From Bombella mellum (GTDB taxonomy: Bacteria > Pseudomonadota > Alphaproteobacteria > Acetobacterales > Acetobacteraceae), in NCBI RefSeq assembly GCF_014048465.1, contig NZ_PDLY01000003.1:304037-368036 (forward strand): a DNA stretch of 64,000 nucleotides. Direction: 5' to 3'. Under the pieces are notes generated by a model. The model was not told the DNA's origin and made no database searches. It worked only from the letters and a program-made list of their open reading frames with translations. A program made the position numbers and the translations under genes. This document shows positions 1 to 9,927 of the stretch, in pieces; within the stretch, counting starts at the first letter, position 1; each line of letters starts with the position of its first letter.

Positions 1-1
1 G

Positions 2-106
2 TCCGCCTTCGTCTGTTTCTGCTGGGACCTGCTGATTTTTCTCATCTGTTTTGCAGGCATTTCGATCATCTATTACAGTGCACTGCCGCTCATGGCCGCA
101 GGCTGA
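2..106 (+). CDS. C-terminal end of a membrane protein (partial)
   Basis: An open frame enters from the left edge and stops at a TGA at 104-106. The 34 visible residues are almost all hydrophobic (LLIFLICFAGISIIYYSALP), as in a last transmembrane helix. The start and most of the protein lie outside the window, so the family cannot be named. A hairpin with a T-run on the opposite strand follows about 25 bp later and separates it from the convergent gene. It could be chance coding, but the hydrophobic composition and the placement before a terminator support a real gene end. Confidence 0.45.
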   Translation, partial: SAFVCFCWDLLIFLICFAGISIIYYSALPLMAAG

Positions 107-131
107 GTTTCCCCGATCACGGATACCCATG

Positions 132-169
132 AAAAAGCCCTTCTTCGGCAGAGCCGGAGAAGGGCTTTG
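132..169 (-). terminator. Rho-independent terminator, probably bidirectional
   Basis: The inverted repeat AAGCCCTTCTTCGGC / GCCGGAGAAGGGCTT has a 3-nt loop. On the minus strand it is followed by a run of T. It lies between the stop of the plus-strand membrane protein (106) and the stop of the minus-strand ankyrin gene (196), so it can end both transcripts. Confidence 0.8.
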
Positions 170-195
170 GTGTAAGGGCTGCGGGGAAGAGGTCG

Positions 196-891
196 TCAGT
201 GCCGGGCCTGCCGGGCCGTCCGGGAAGAGGACGTGCTCCTGTGGCGGGTGTGTGCCACGGGGTGGGCCGTGTGTACAGGGTGGCTGCCTGTCCCCTGGGA
301 GGCGGGACCGTTGAAACCGAGGAACCCGACGGATGGGACCGGATGGCCACGGTCTTCCACGATGGGTGGAGCCTTGGCCGTGAGGGCCGCCCGACCGTCA
401 ATGGCGATGTGCCCGGTCGGTGTTTCTTCATGCTCGACATTGGTGACGAGCCGACCGTCCGGGTTGTATGTCCTCAGGGACAGGAGCTGGAACATGATGT
501 CATTCCGGCCAAGGTCGATGGCGAGGTCCAGCGGTGTCTGTTCCAGCACGTTACGGGCGTTGATGTCCGCCCCCCGGCTGAGGGCCTCCTTGGCACCGAT
601 GAGCGATCCACGGTTGATGGCATCAAACAGGGCCGCCGTCGGGTTGATGTCCATGCGGGCATGGCTGCTGTCCCCATTGTCGCTGTCGGCACCGGGCAGG
701 GCGGATGGTGGTGCGGCACGGCGGGCATCCTTGCGGGCCTCGGCCTGTTTCTGGGCGTCCATGGCGTCCTGCTCGGCCTCGGCTTCATCGGCAGACTGCG
801 CATGGGCACGGTGGGGTGGAACCACCATGGAGACAGCCGCGAGACCGATGGCAAAAGCGAGACGGGGCAGGAATGAACTCAATGGGCGCAT
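196..891 (-). CDS. Secreted ankyrin-repeat protein
   Basis: A 231-residue protein. The start at 891 was chosen because it begins a clear signal peptide (MRPLSSFLPRL, then a hydrophobic core, ending AHA-Q near residue 31). A longer frame from 957 would only add a non-signal extension. After a charged, Ala/Asp/Glu-rich linker comes a short ankyrin module at roughly residues 85-140 (ALFDAINRGSLIGAKEALSRG, then DINARN and QTPLDLAIDLG). The C-terminal 60 residues are rich in Pro, His, Ser and Arg. It is probably periplasmic and protein-binding; the partner is unknown. It lies 123 bp downstream of the MoxR/VWA operon on the same strand and may belong to it, although a TTGACA-like element at 968-973 could give it its own promoter. 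Confidence 0.75.
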   Translation of the reverse strand: MRPLSSFLPRLAFAIGLAAVSMVVPPHRAHAQSADEAEAEQDAMDAQKQAEARKDARRAAPPSALPGADSDNGDSSHARMDINPTAALFDAINRGSLIGAKEALSRGADINARNVLEQTPLDLAIDLGRNDIMFQLLSLRTYNPDGRLVTNVEHEETPTGHIAIDGRAALTAKAPPIVEDRGHPVPSVGFLGFNGPASQGTGSHPVHTAHPVAHTRHRSTSSSRTARQARH

Positions 892-1014
892 GATCGGGAA
901 CAGTGCCTTCTCTTCTACCAGCTGTGGGGATGGAGCCGGGTATATCATCTCAAGCATTGGCGGAGCCTGTCAAATTCGCAGGGATGCAGGCCACAACACG
1001 GGATCATGCCCGTT

Positions 1015-3120
1015 CTACCGTCCTTCACGCCACCAGCCAAGGGCCATCAGTGCAAGAATGAGGACGAGGGCGAGCCACCCCGGCAGAAAGGCCGTGCTGG
1101 TACTCCCTGTGGAGAGGGGAGCCTGATGGAGTGGCAGTCCGGCCCAGTCCGACCCGTGCAGGGCATGGCCTTCCACGACCTGTCTGATGGCTGGCGTGCC
1201 ACCGGCCCCGAGCCAGAACACGCCTCCACCTGACCGCCCCGTCAGTGAAGACAGCTTCGTGGCAGTGCTGCGGAGGTCCTGATCTTCCAGAGGGTTGGCA
1301 TCGGGCAGGGCTACGGTGGTGTTCAGGCCTCCCTGCTGGATGGTCCATATCTGTCCCGTCTGGTCGGAAAGGACGGGCAGGGACATGGACCCGGACCAGA
1401 GGCCCTGATGGTCAGGTTCCGGAGAGAGGGTGAGGGACGAGTGGTGACCGTCCGGACCGATGATGTCAGCCTGCACGTCATGCAACGGCGTCAGGCTGGT
1501 GCGGGTGACGGAGAGCCGCCCCTGCTCGATGTGGGCGTCCAGCTGGTCCTCTTCCAGCTCGGGTTCCTTCATCAGCCAGTGTGACAGGCGGCGGAGCAGC
1601 TCGGCCTGTGGTCCGCCTCCCTTCTCGCCACGGGACCACAGCCATATCTGGTCGGAGAGCAGCATGGCGACACGGCCCTGGCCCCGCTGGTCCAGTATGA
1701 GCAGGGGTGACCCGGAAGGCGTGGAGAGCAGGGTCCGCCCCTGTGTCTGGTCGGTACGGAGTGCCCTGTACCACGGCCCCCATTCCCGGCCCCACGGACC
1801 ATTTTCCGGCAGGGCCTGCGTGACGGGATGGGAAAGTCCCAGAGCCGTGCGTCGGGGGGAGAAAGGCTGTGTGATGATGGCGTCATCCGCCGGAATGTGG
1901 GCCGGGAGGATGGACCCTACGGGCGTGTCCTGAAGGGTTCCCGGCTGTGTCATTTCCGGCCCGCCGACGACGAGCAGTCCACCACCCTTGCGCACGTAAT
2001 GGGCGATGTTCTCCAGATAGCTTTCCGGCAGGATGTTCTGGTTGCGGAAGCCGTCTAGGATGATGAGGTCGAAGCTGTTGATCTTCTGGGCGAAGAGTTC
2101 ATGCGTGGGGAAAGGGATCAGGGCGAGATCGGAGAGGGGCGTGTCATCTTCCGTGTCGGGAGAGCGCAGGATGGTGAAGTGGACCAGATCGACGGATGGA
2201 TCCGCTTTCAGCAGTGTCCGCCAGACACGGGCACCCTGGTTGGGCACGCCGGAGACGAGCAGGACCCGCAGCCTGTCCCGGACACCCTGAAGCCGTATGA
2301 TCGTGCTGTTGTTCCGTAGGGAGGCTTCCCCCTTGAGGGGGGAGGCCGTGAGTTCTTTCAGGGTGATTCCGGCATGGGTGACGGGAACGTCCAGCTCCAC
2401 GGGCTGGCCGCTCTTCGTGTGGGCCAGTACGTCCGTCTGCCCATCCGGGCGGTGCTCCAGAATGTCCACGGGCTGTCCGTCAGGCGTGCCCAGATCGTCC
2501 ACCTGGACACGGATGTGGGCCGTCTGCCCGATGATGACATAGGGCGGAGCACTGAGAACCCGCAGCCGCCGGTCCGTTTCTTCCCCCCGTGCGGAGAGCA
2601 GGAGGTGCAGGGGGATGATGCGTCCCGTGGCATCCTTGAGGGAAGGCGGCAGCTGATCGGGAATGTCATGGTCCATTCCGTCCGTCAGCAGGAAGATTCC
2701 GGCCGGACTGTTCAGTGACAGGGCCGCATGGTCTATGGCCTCGAAGAGGCGTGTGCCCTGTCCGCCACCACCGGGAACTTCAATCTGGTGGAGGGTCAGC
2801 CCGTGCAGTTTCCGGCCCTGTTCCAGCAGCTGGCTGCGGGCCTGTTCCACGAGTTTCCGTCTTTCTCCGATGCTCATGGAGGGAGACACGTCCACCACGA
2901 GGAGGGCGTCCTGTGGCTGGGTCTGCATGTGGGGGTGCGTCAGGCGGGGGTTGGCCAGCCAGAGCAGCCCGAGAAGGATCGCTCCCGTCCGCCATGCGAC
3001 ACCCCGTCCGCCCCGGATGGTTCCGTAAAGGCCGGGCAGAAGAGAGATGACGGCGAGTGCTGCCAGCAGCCAGAGAGGCAGGAATGGTGCCCAGATGATG
3101 GAGGACAGTATGCCTGTCAT
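1015..3120 (-). CDS. Membrane-anchored VWA-domain protein of a MoxR operon
   Basis: A 701-residue protein with two N-terminal membrane helices (about 8-30 and 38-56) and one at the C-terminus (about 675-697). Near residue 75 is a von Willebrand A metal site of the DxSxS type (VVDVSPSMS). The middle carries a segment like the class I glutamine amidotransferase-like fold often found in these proteins (LLVVGGPEMTQPG). The start overlaps the stop of the DUF4159 gene by 4 nt, so the two are translationally coupled. MoxR/VWA systems are thought to act as chaperone-like machines for envelope or metalloprotein maturation. The client here is not visible. It is the last membrane component of the operon. 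Confidence 0.85.
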   Translation of the reverse strand: MTGILSSIIWAPFLPLWLLAALAVISLLPGLYGTIRGGRGVAWRTGAILLGLLWLANPRLTHPHMQTQPQDALLVVDVSPSMSIGERRKLVEQARSQLLEQGRKLHGLTLHQIEVPGGGGQGTRLFEAIDHAALSLNSPAGIFLLTDGMDHDIPDQLPPSLKDATGRIIPLHLLLSARGEETDRRLRVLSAPPYVIIGQTAHIRVQVDDLGTPDGQPVDILEHRPDGQTDVLAHTKSGQPVELDVPVTHAGITLKELTASPLKGEASLRNNSTIIRLQGVRDRLRVLLVSGVPNQGARVWRTLLKADPSVDLVHFTILRSPDTEDDTPLSDLALIPFPTHELFAQKINSFDLIILDGFRNQNILPESYLENIAHYVRKGGGLLVVGGPEMTQPGTLQDTPVGSILPAHIPADDAIITQPFSPRRTALGLSHPVTQALPENGPWGREWGPWYRALRTDQTQGRTLLSTPSGSPLLILDQRGQGRVAMLLSDQIWLWSRGEKGGGPQAELLRRLSHWLMKEPELEEDQLDAHIEQGRLSVTRTSLTPLHDVQADIIGPDGHHSSLTLSPEPDHQGLWSGSMSLPVLSDQTGQIWTIQQGGLNTTVALPDANPLEDQDLRSTATKLSSLTGRSGGGVFWLGAGGTPAIRQVVEGHALHGSDWAGLPLHQAPLSTGSTSTAFLPGWLALVLILALMALGWWREGR

Positions 3121-5867
3121 GGAGCCTCGCTTTCATCGGTTCCGTCCGGGCTGTCATCGTCCCCGTTCCTGAGGCGTTTCAGCATTTCCGGGTAGTGACG
3201 CTGGTCGTTCTTGTAGTTTCCTGTCAGGGCATAGATGATGGTGTTGAAGCCGAAGCGGTAGGCCAGAGTACGCTGGCTTTCCCCGTCCGGAATGACGGCA
3301 AAGGGATGTTCTCCGTTCTGGTCCACGGCCCAGGCGTGTGCCCAGTCGGCATTGCCGATGATGACGGGGCTGACATCTTCGCTGTCTTCATTTCCCTGTC
3401 GGGCGACATAGACGGGCTGACCGGCGATGCGGCCGGGGAAATCATGCAGCAGGTAGAAGGTGTGGGACAGGGTGTGCTGGTCGTTCAGGGTGGTGAGGGG
3501 CGGTATGGGCAGCCCTTCCGTGGCGGCCCGGAGGGCTGTGCGGGTGGCGTGGCCATCCGTGCCATCCATGTCGCTCCCGGCTCCCATCTCGTCAATCAGG
3601 ATCATGCCATTATGCTGGATGTAGTTCTTCAGGGCGGCCCTACCGGCAGCATCCAGACGGGTTCCGGGTGTGATAGGCCAGTAGAGGAGAGGATAGAAGG
3701 CCAGATCATCCTGCCCCGGCACGACCCCCACGGGACTGTCCAGATGGGTGGTGCTGCGCTGGTTCAGGAAGCGTGTCAGGCCTTCCAGCCCCTGCTGGAC
3801 GGCATCATCCGTCGCACTGTCACCGGTCTGGACATGGGCGAGACGGATGGCCAGGGCCGCCGGGGGGACAGACTGTGAGGCGGGAGCTGTCTGGTCGGTC
3901 GTGGCGGCCTGGAGGGGCTGGATGCCAAGCAGTCCAATCCCCAGACAGAGGGCTGCGGATCGGGAGAAACGGAACAGGCCGGAACGGGCAAGGGACAAGA
4001 GAAGGTCCAGAAGCAGCAGCCCCAGAGCCGGCAGCATGAGGATCGGCCAGAGCGGCCGTTCCGGCACGGCCTGTCCGGCTGGCCTGATCTGGCCTAGGGC
4101 GGGTTCATCCGCCAGCGGTGGCTGGTGGTCGGCCAGATTGAGCGGATGATGCTGTGCGGCCCCGCCATAGAAGCCGACGGGGTGCAGGGCCTCGACGGAC
4201 TGTCCGTCCATCCTGAGTACCGGCCGGACGGTCGGTGGTGGTGGGACGAGTGTCTTGTCGGAATTCAGGATCCGCCACGGGGCCAGACTGTCTGACGGGG
4301 CATGGTCTGAAATATCCCGTTTCTGCATGACGGGTGTGCGGGTGACGAGGCGTTCCATCATCTGGGGGAACAGGCCGGAGAGGGGCAGGCTGGACCAGTC
4401 CGCCGTTGGCGTGACGTGGAAAAGAATGATCAGCCCCTGCCCTTCCTGCCGGGCGGTCACGAGGGGGGTGCCGTCCGTCAGTGTGGCCCAGACGTGGCGG
4501 GACAGATCGTCCGTGGGCTGGGCCAGAAGCTGACGGGAAATGGTGGCGTCATCCGGAACGGTCAGTCCGGCGAAAGGGGTGTCCGCTGGGAAGGGGGCTA
4601 GCTTCTGGGGGCTGCCCCACGACATCGGGCCGCCGAGCTGTCTCATGCCGGAGAGGAGCGGCACGGGCAGAAGGGCGGCCTCGTCCCCCTGCATGTCCTG
4701 CTGGCTCTGTCTGGCCAGTTCCGGTCCGGCAAAGCGGATCAGGATTCCGCCCTTGCGGACCCAGCCGAGCATGTCTTTCAGGGCGGTCCCGGAGAGGGAG
4801 CCATCCGTGGCGATGATGATGTCTGGGTGGCGAGGCAGGAGGCTGTCCAGAGATCCTTCCTGATAGGGGGTGATGGCCTGCATGGCCCGGGCCAGATAGA
4901 AACTACTGCCTGTTAGCGGCGTGTCGTCGCCGCTGGTGCGCAACAGGCCCACCCGGTGCTGCTCCGCCCTGCCGGGCAGGAGGACCATGCCCGCCGGGCC
5001 GGGAACGGAGGGAAGACTGAAGGCATCGGCCTGGTCCGGGTCAGGCAGGGTATGCCGGGTTCCGGTGGAAAGCGATGCGGCGGACCGTCCGGCAAGATGG
5101 CCGTCTTTTTCCAGCGTCATGCCCAGCAGGCGGAGTGTCCGTTTCGGGCAGTCGGGGAGCGTTTCAGCCAGTGCCGTCAGCTGGCGGTTCTGCTGGACGG
5201 AAAGACGGATGAGGTCGCAGCGGGGCCAGCGTATGTCATCGGTGTGGTGTGCCGGATGAAGGGCCGCACGCAGGGCGTCATCCCCCGGCTGGGCCAGACC
5301 GTCAGACAGGCTGATCACGGTGGCTTCATGCAGGTCTTGGGCGAGGCCCTGCATCTGCCGTGCGAGGGCCTGCCGGTCTCCCGGCCATGTATGGGGCGAC
5401 AGACCGGAAAGGAACTGTTGCAGGGCGGCCCGGTCGGCAGGCTGGAAGGGACGGGGCATGTGGCCGTCCGCATCCGGCGTGCTGAGCAGCAGGGTGACCT
5501 GTCCGCCGGAGCGGAGTGTGGCTTCTCCCAGGGCGAGGGCGGTCTGCCTGCGTTCTTCCCAGTGAGGGATGGCCGCCCAGCCGTCATCCAGAATGAGGAC
5601 CAGTTTCTGCGGGGGCTGCCGGTCCTGCCGGGGAATGAGGAGGGGGCGGGAGAAGGCCAGGATGAGCAGGGTCAGGGCGGTCAGGCGCAGGAGAAGGAGC
5701 CAGAGCGGCGTGCGGGCCGCATCCTGCCTGACGGGCGAGAGGGACCGGAGAAGGACGAGGGATGGGAAACGCTGTTTCCGGGGCTGTGGCGGGATTGCCC
5801 GGACCAGCCACCACAGGGCGGGCAGGAGAAGAAGGAACAGTAGCAGGTAGGGAGACAGGAACGTCAT
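3117..5867 (-). CDS. BatA-N-terminal / DUF4159 membrane protein
   Basis: A 916-residue protein. The N-terminus is a BatA-type membrane module (two helices around residues 5-25 and 55-78, with FPSLVLLRSL between). A VWA-like region without a complete metal site follows (LVLILDDGWAAIPHWEERR). A central helix at about 610-640 and another near 650 precede the C-terminal DUF4159 domain (about 690-900; LAFYPLLYWPITPG, ILIDEMGAGS). Such proteins sit next to MoxR and DUF58 genes in many alphaproteobacteria. It overlaps both neighbours by 4 nt, which fixes its limits and indicates one operon. The function is inferred from context only: envelope stress or protein-complex assembly. Confidence 0.85.
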   Translation of the reverse strand: MTFLSPYLLLFLLLLPALWWLVRAIPPQPRKQRFPSLVLLRSLSPVRQDAARTPLWLLLLRLTALTLLILAFSRPLLIPRQDRQPPQKLVLILDDGWAAIPHWEERRQTALALGEATLRSGGQVTLLLSTPDADGHMPRPFQPADRAALQQFLSGLSPHTWPGDRQALARQMQGLAQDLHEATVISLSDGLAQPGDDALRAALHPAHHTDDIRWPRCDLIRLSVQQNRQLTALAETLPDCPKRTLRLLGMTLEKDGHLAGRSAASLSTGTRHTLPDPDQADAFSLPSVPGPAGMVLLPGRAEQHRVGLLRTSGDDTPLTGSSFYLARAMQAITPYQEGSLDSLLPRHPDIIIATDGSLSGTALKDMLGWVRKGGILIRFAGPELARQSQQDMQGDEAALLPVPLLSGMRQLGGPMSWGSPQKLAPFPADTPFAGLTVPDDATISRQLLAQPTDDLSRHVWATLTDGTPLVTARQEGQGLIILFHVTPTADWSSLPLSGLFPQMMERLVTRTPVMQKRDISDHAPSDSLAPWRILNSDKTLVPPPPTVRPVLRMDGQSVEALHPVGFYGGAAQHHPLNLADHQPPLADEPALGQIRPAGQAVPERPLWPILMLPALGLLLLDLLLSLARSGLFRFSRSAALCLGIGLLGIQPLQAATTDQTAPASQSVPPAALAIRLAHVQTGDSATDDAVQQGLEGLTRFLNQRSTTHLDSPVGVVPGQDDLAFYPLLYWPITPGTRLDAAGRAALKNYIQHNGMILIDEMGAGSDMDGTDGHATRTALRAATEGLPIPPLTTLNDQHTLSHTFYLLHDFPGRIAGQPVYVARQGNEDSEDVSPVIIGNADWAHAWAVDQNGEHPFAVIPDGESQRTLAYRFGFNTIIYALTGNYKNDQRHYPEMLKRLRNGDDDSPDGTDESEAP

Positions 5868-6784
5868 GAATGCCCCCGCAGGAAGTGGTGGCAGGCGGCC
5901 AGTACGGGCAGGGCGGGCTGGTCCGTGACATGGAAGCGGAAGAAAGGCGTCTGTCCCCGTCCAGCCCTTTTGAACTGGCGGAAATGGTCCGTCAGTCGAG
6001 TCTGGTAGGCGTCATGGAGGCTTTCCGTGGCGGGAAGGGTCAGGTCAGGTTCCGCCTCGCAGCTCGTGAACTGGACGGACCCGCTGAACGGCAGGTGGTG
6101 TTCCTGCGGGTCCAGCACGGCCAGCAGGGCGGTGCGGCCGGGATGGGTGGCCAGACAGGCAAGGAAGTGCTGCACCATGCTCTCATCCCAGAGGAAGTCA
6201 CTGACCACCAGAAGGGCGGCGCGAGGTGGCATGCCAGCAAGGCCGGGCAGCACGGCGTCCTGTCCAGTTCCGTCCCGGGTGGGAAGCTGCATGAGGGCAT
6301 GGGCCAGACGGGACAGGGCCTGATGGCCCGAGAAACGGGGCCGGGAGCCGGGGATGCCCACATCCTCTCCACCCAGCAGGGCTGCCTGCCCGAGGGCGAG
6401 GGCGTCCCCCAAGGCGGCCTCATGTTTCGTGGGCAGGGAGGCGGCGGACCGCCATCGCATGGAGGCGGAGGGATCGACCCAGATGAAGAGTGGCCGGGGG
6501 GTGTGCTGTTCCTGTTCACGGACCCATAGCAGGTCCGGTTCCGGTGACCGGGCGGACTGTTTCCAGTCGATCAGGGACGCCGGTTCCGTCGGCTGGTGGG
6601 GGCGGAACTGCCAGAATTCATGGCCATCTCCCGCCCTGCGGTTGCCGTGCGGTCCGCTGCGCAGCTGCCGTGCCAGCCCGTGGGCTGACAGGACCAGCTC
6701 CGGCAGGGACACATGATGAGGGGGCGTGTCGTGCTCTTTGCGGGAGCCGAACAGCCGCCGGAAGAAGGAAGGTGAGCTGGCCAT
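5864..6784 (-). CDS. DUF58 domain protein
   Basis: A 306-residue soluble protein. It carries the DUF58 core seen beside MoxR ATPases: a conserved stretch around residues 60-90 (EFWQFRPHQPTEPASLIDWK) and a VWA-like strand with a DPSAS metal-site motif near residue 108 (LFIWVDPSASMRW). It starts 35 bp after the moxR stop and ends in a 4-nt overlap with the DUF4159 gene, so it is the second gene of the operon. The family probably serves as a MoxR partner or adaptor. No enzyme activity is established. Confidence 0.88.
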   Translation of the reverse strand: MASSPSFFRRLFGSRKEHDTPPHHVSLPELVLSAHGLARQLRSGPHGNRRAGDGHEFWQFRPHQPTEPASLIDWKQSARSPEPDLLWVREQEQHTPRPLFIWVDPSASMRWRSAASLPTKHEAALGDALALGQAALLGGEDVGIPGSRPRFSGHQALSRLAHALMQLPTRDGTGQDAVLPGLAGMPPRAALLVVSDFLWDESMVQHFLACLATHPGRTALLAVLDPQEHHLPFSGSVQFTSCEAEPDLTLPATESLHDAYQTRLTDHFRQFKRAGRGQTPFFRFHVTDQPALPVLAACHHFLRGHS

Positions 6785-6819
6785 GTCCGTGTTTCTGAAA
6801 CCGCCGTGATGAAGCCGGT

Positions 6820-7857
<1,038 letters not shown>

Positions 7858-8059
7858 TACAGGTTCTGAAACAGAGGATTAGGGGCTTTTAACAGGCCAG
7901 GATCATCCCCAACTCTGGGGCAGGCAGGTAAGCTACCATGTAAAACCCTCCTTGAAAAAGGGAGTGTTGCAGGAAAGTGGTGTGCCGGCCGCCTGCCGGT
8001 ATCTGGTTCAGGTCTGATGGATCGGTGTCTGTTTGGGATGAGGCAGCAGGGAGGAGACC

Positions 8060-8668
8060 ATGAGCGTCAAGTCTTATGAGAGGGCGGTGCCGCTTCTTGA
8101 GGGGCCGGATGAGGCCGTGATGTCCGAGGACGAGATGGTCCTGCACCTGCCTTTCCATATCCGGCGGGACGGGACATGGCTGTATCGGGGGACGCCCATC
8201 CGGCGCAAGGCCATGCTCTGCCTGTTCGCCTCCTGCCTCGACCGGGACCGCCAGGGACGTTACTGGCTGCGGACGCCGACCGAGGCTGGCGTCATACAGG
8301 TGGATGACGTTCCCTTTCTGGCTGTGGAGCTGGATTTCAGGGGTTGTTCGGAAAAGACGCAGACACTGTGCCTGCGGACCAATCTGGATGAGGTCTTCTG
8401 TGTGGATGCGGAGCATCCCCTTCTGTGTGACTGGGACCGCCCGGCTGATGGAGCGACCGTGCCCTACATCCACATGAGGACCGGAGCAGGCGGGAAGCCC
8501 ATTCTGGCCCGCATCAGCCGGGCGGTCCTTTTCGAGCTGGCGGCTCTGGCCGTTCCGGGCTGCGTGGGAGGTGAACCCTGCCTGGGAGTCTGGAGCCACG
8601 GGATGTTCTTCCCGCTTTCCCGTCTGCCGGATGAGACCGTGGACGACCTTGAGGAGCTGTGCGTGTGA
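8060..8668 (+). CDS. DUF1285 domain protein
   Basis: A 202-residue protein of the DUF1285 family, recognised from its small beta-rich body (FHIRRDGTWLYRGTPIRRK; VDDVPFLAVELDFRG) and its position just before the CCA-adding enzyme, a common order in alphaproteobacteria. An AGGAG-type ribosome site lies 5 nt before the ATG. The stop overlaps the start of the next gene (GTGA). It contains seven to eight cysteines, several in the second half, without a clear metal motif. The function of the family is unknown; the coupling with tRNA 3'-end repair is contextual. A long antisense frame at 7889-8599 was rejected. Confidence 0.85.
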   Translation: MSVKSYERAVPLLEGPDEAVMSEDEMVLHLPFHIRRDGTWLYRGTPIRRKAMLCLFASCLDRDRQGRYWLRTPTEAGVIQVDDVPFLAVELDFRGCSEKTQTLCLRTNLDEVFCVDAEHPLLCDWDRPADGATVPYIHMRTGAGGKPILARISRAVLFELAALAVPGCVGGEPCLGVWSHGMFFPLSRLPDETVDDLEELCV

Positions 8669-9906
8669 CCATCAGGACGCCATCTCCGGCCGCTCTTCTG
8701 GAAGCCCTGTCCGATGTGCCCGGTCACGCCGGGCTGGCCCGTATCTGGCAGGCTCTGCCGCAGGCCCGGCTGGTGGGAGGCTGCGTGCGGGACCTGCTCT
8801 GTGGCCGTGACGTGCATGATCTGGACCTGGCCAGCCCGGTTCCACCGGCAGAGGCCCAGCGGCGGCTGGAAGAGGTCGGTGCCAGGGTGATACCGACCGG
8901 TCTTGAGCATGGAACCATCACGGCGGTGATTGACCATCATCCTTATGAAATCACCACCCTGCGGCGTGATGTTAGTACTGATGGCCGCCATGCCACCGTT
9001 GCCTGGACGGACGACTGGGAGGAGGATGCCCAGCGGCGGGACTTCACGATCAACGCCATGTCGCTGGATCAGGATGGGCAGCTGCATGATTATTTCGGCG
9101 GACTGGATGATCTCCGGGCCGGGAAGGTACGGTTTGTCGGGCAGGCGGCACGGCGCATCGAGGAGGATGCCCTGCGGTGCCTGCGGTTTTTCCGCTTTTT
9201 TGCCCGTTATGACCGTGGCGAACCGGATGGTGAGACCTGTCAGGCCATCATCCGCCTGCGGGAGAGGATGACCCGTCTTTCAGTCGAGCGTGTGGCGATG
9301 GAGCTGCTGAAAATCCTGTCAGGCCCGCAGCTTCTGCGAACGCTGGAGCTGATGGAGGAAACGGGCACCCTTGCCGTGCTGCTGCCACATCATGCACCCC
9401 TGTCTGGTCTGGAGCGTCTTCTGGCCTGTGGTGATCCTGCCGAGCCGCTGCATCGTCTTGCCGTCCTGTATCCACCCGGCGGAGGGGACGGGCAGGGCAT
9501 GGCGGACGTCGGGGCCCATCTGAAACTCTCCAATGAGAGCCGGAACATGCTGGCCGCTTTTGCCAGACCCGGGCCGGAACTGGCGGTCACGCTGGATGAT
9601 GACGACATCCGGCGGGTTCTTTTCCAGCAGGACAGGTCCATCCTGCTGCTGCGAAGCTGGCTGGTGCAGGCGCAGGAGCTGGGACGGCCCGATGAGGGCT
9701 GGGATGAACTGCGGCACAGGCTGGAAACCGTGGAGCAGCCCGTTTTTCCTCTGGCGGGGCGGGACCTGATCGCTCTGGGTGTGAAACCGGGGCCGGAAAT
9801 GGGGCGGTGGCTGAAACAGACGCAGCACTGGTGGCTCACACAGGGTTGCCGTCCCGATGCCGGGGCATGTCGGGACTGGGTGAGCCACCAGCTTTCCCCT
9901 TCCTGA
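8665..9906 (+). CDS. cca: CCA tRNA nucleotidyltransferase / poly(A) polymerase family
   Basis: A 413-residue protein that adds or repairs the 3'-CCA end of tRNA. The class II nucleotidyltransferase signature is present: GGCVRDLLCG followed by DVHDLDLAS carrying the DxD metal ligands, then RRDFTINAMSLD and the RRIEEDALRCLRFFRFFARY helix. The GTG at 8665 was preferred: GAGGAG at 8651-8656 lies 8 nt before it and it forms a GTGA overlap with the preceding stop. A GTG at 8659 is too close to that site. The next gene begins 22 bp later. Poly(A) polymerase activity cannot be excluded from sequence alone. Confidence 0.9.
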   Translation: MTIRTPSPAALLEALSDVPGHAGLARIWQALPQARLVGGCVRDLLCGRDVHDLDLASPVPPAEAQRRLEEVGARVIPTGLEHGTITAVIDHHPYEITTLRRDVSTDGRHATVAWTDDWEEDAQRRDFTINAMSLDQDGQLHDYFGGLDDLRAGKVRFVGQAARRIEEDALRCLRFFRFFARYDRGEPDGETCQAIIRLRERMTRLSVERVAMELLKILSGPQLLRTLELMEETGTLAVLLPHHAPLSGLERLLACGDPAEPLHRLAVLYPPGGGDGQGMADVGAHLKLSNESRNMLAAFARPGPELAVTLDDDDIRRVLFQQDRSILLLRSWLVQAQELGRPDEGWDELRHRLETVEQPVFPLAGRDLIALGVKPGPEMGRWLKQTQHWWLTQGCRPDAGACRDWVSHQLSPS

Positions 9907-9927
9907 GGGGGCTGCTAGAAGGTCTGC

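Noticed and set aside
7889..8599. Minus-strand frame of 236 residues opposite DUF1285
   Set aside because: The plus-strand gene has a ribosome site, family similarity and conserved position; the antisense product has no recognisable features.
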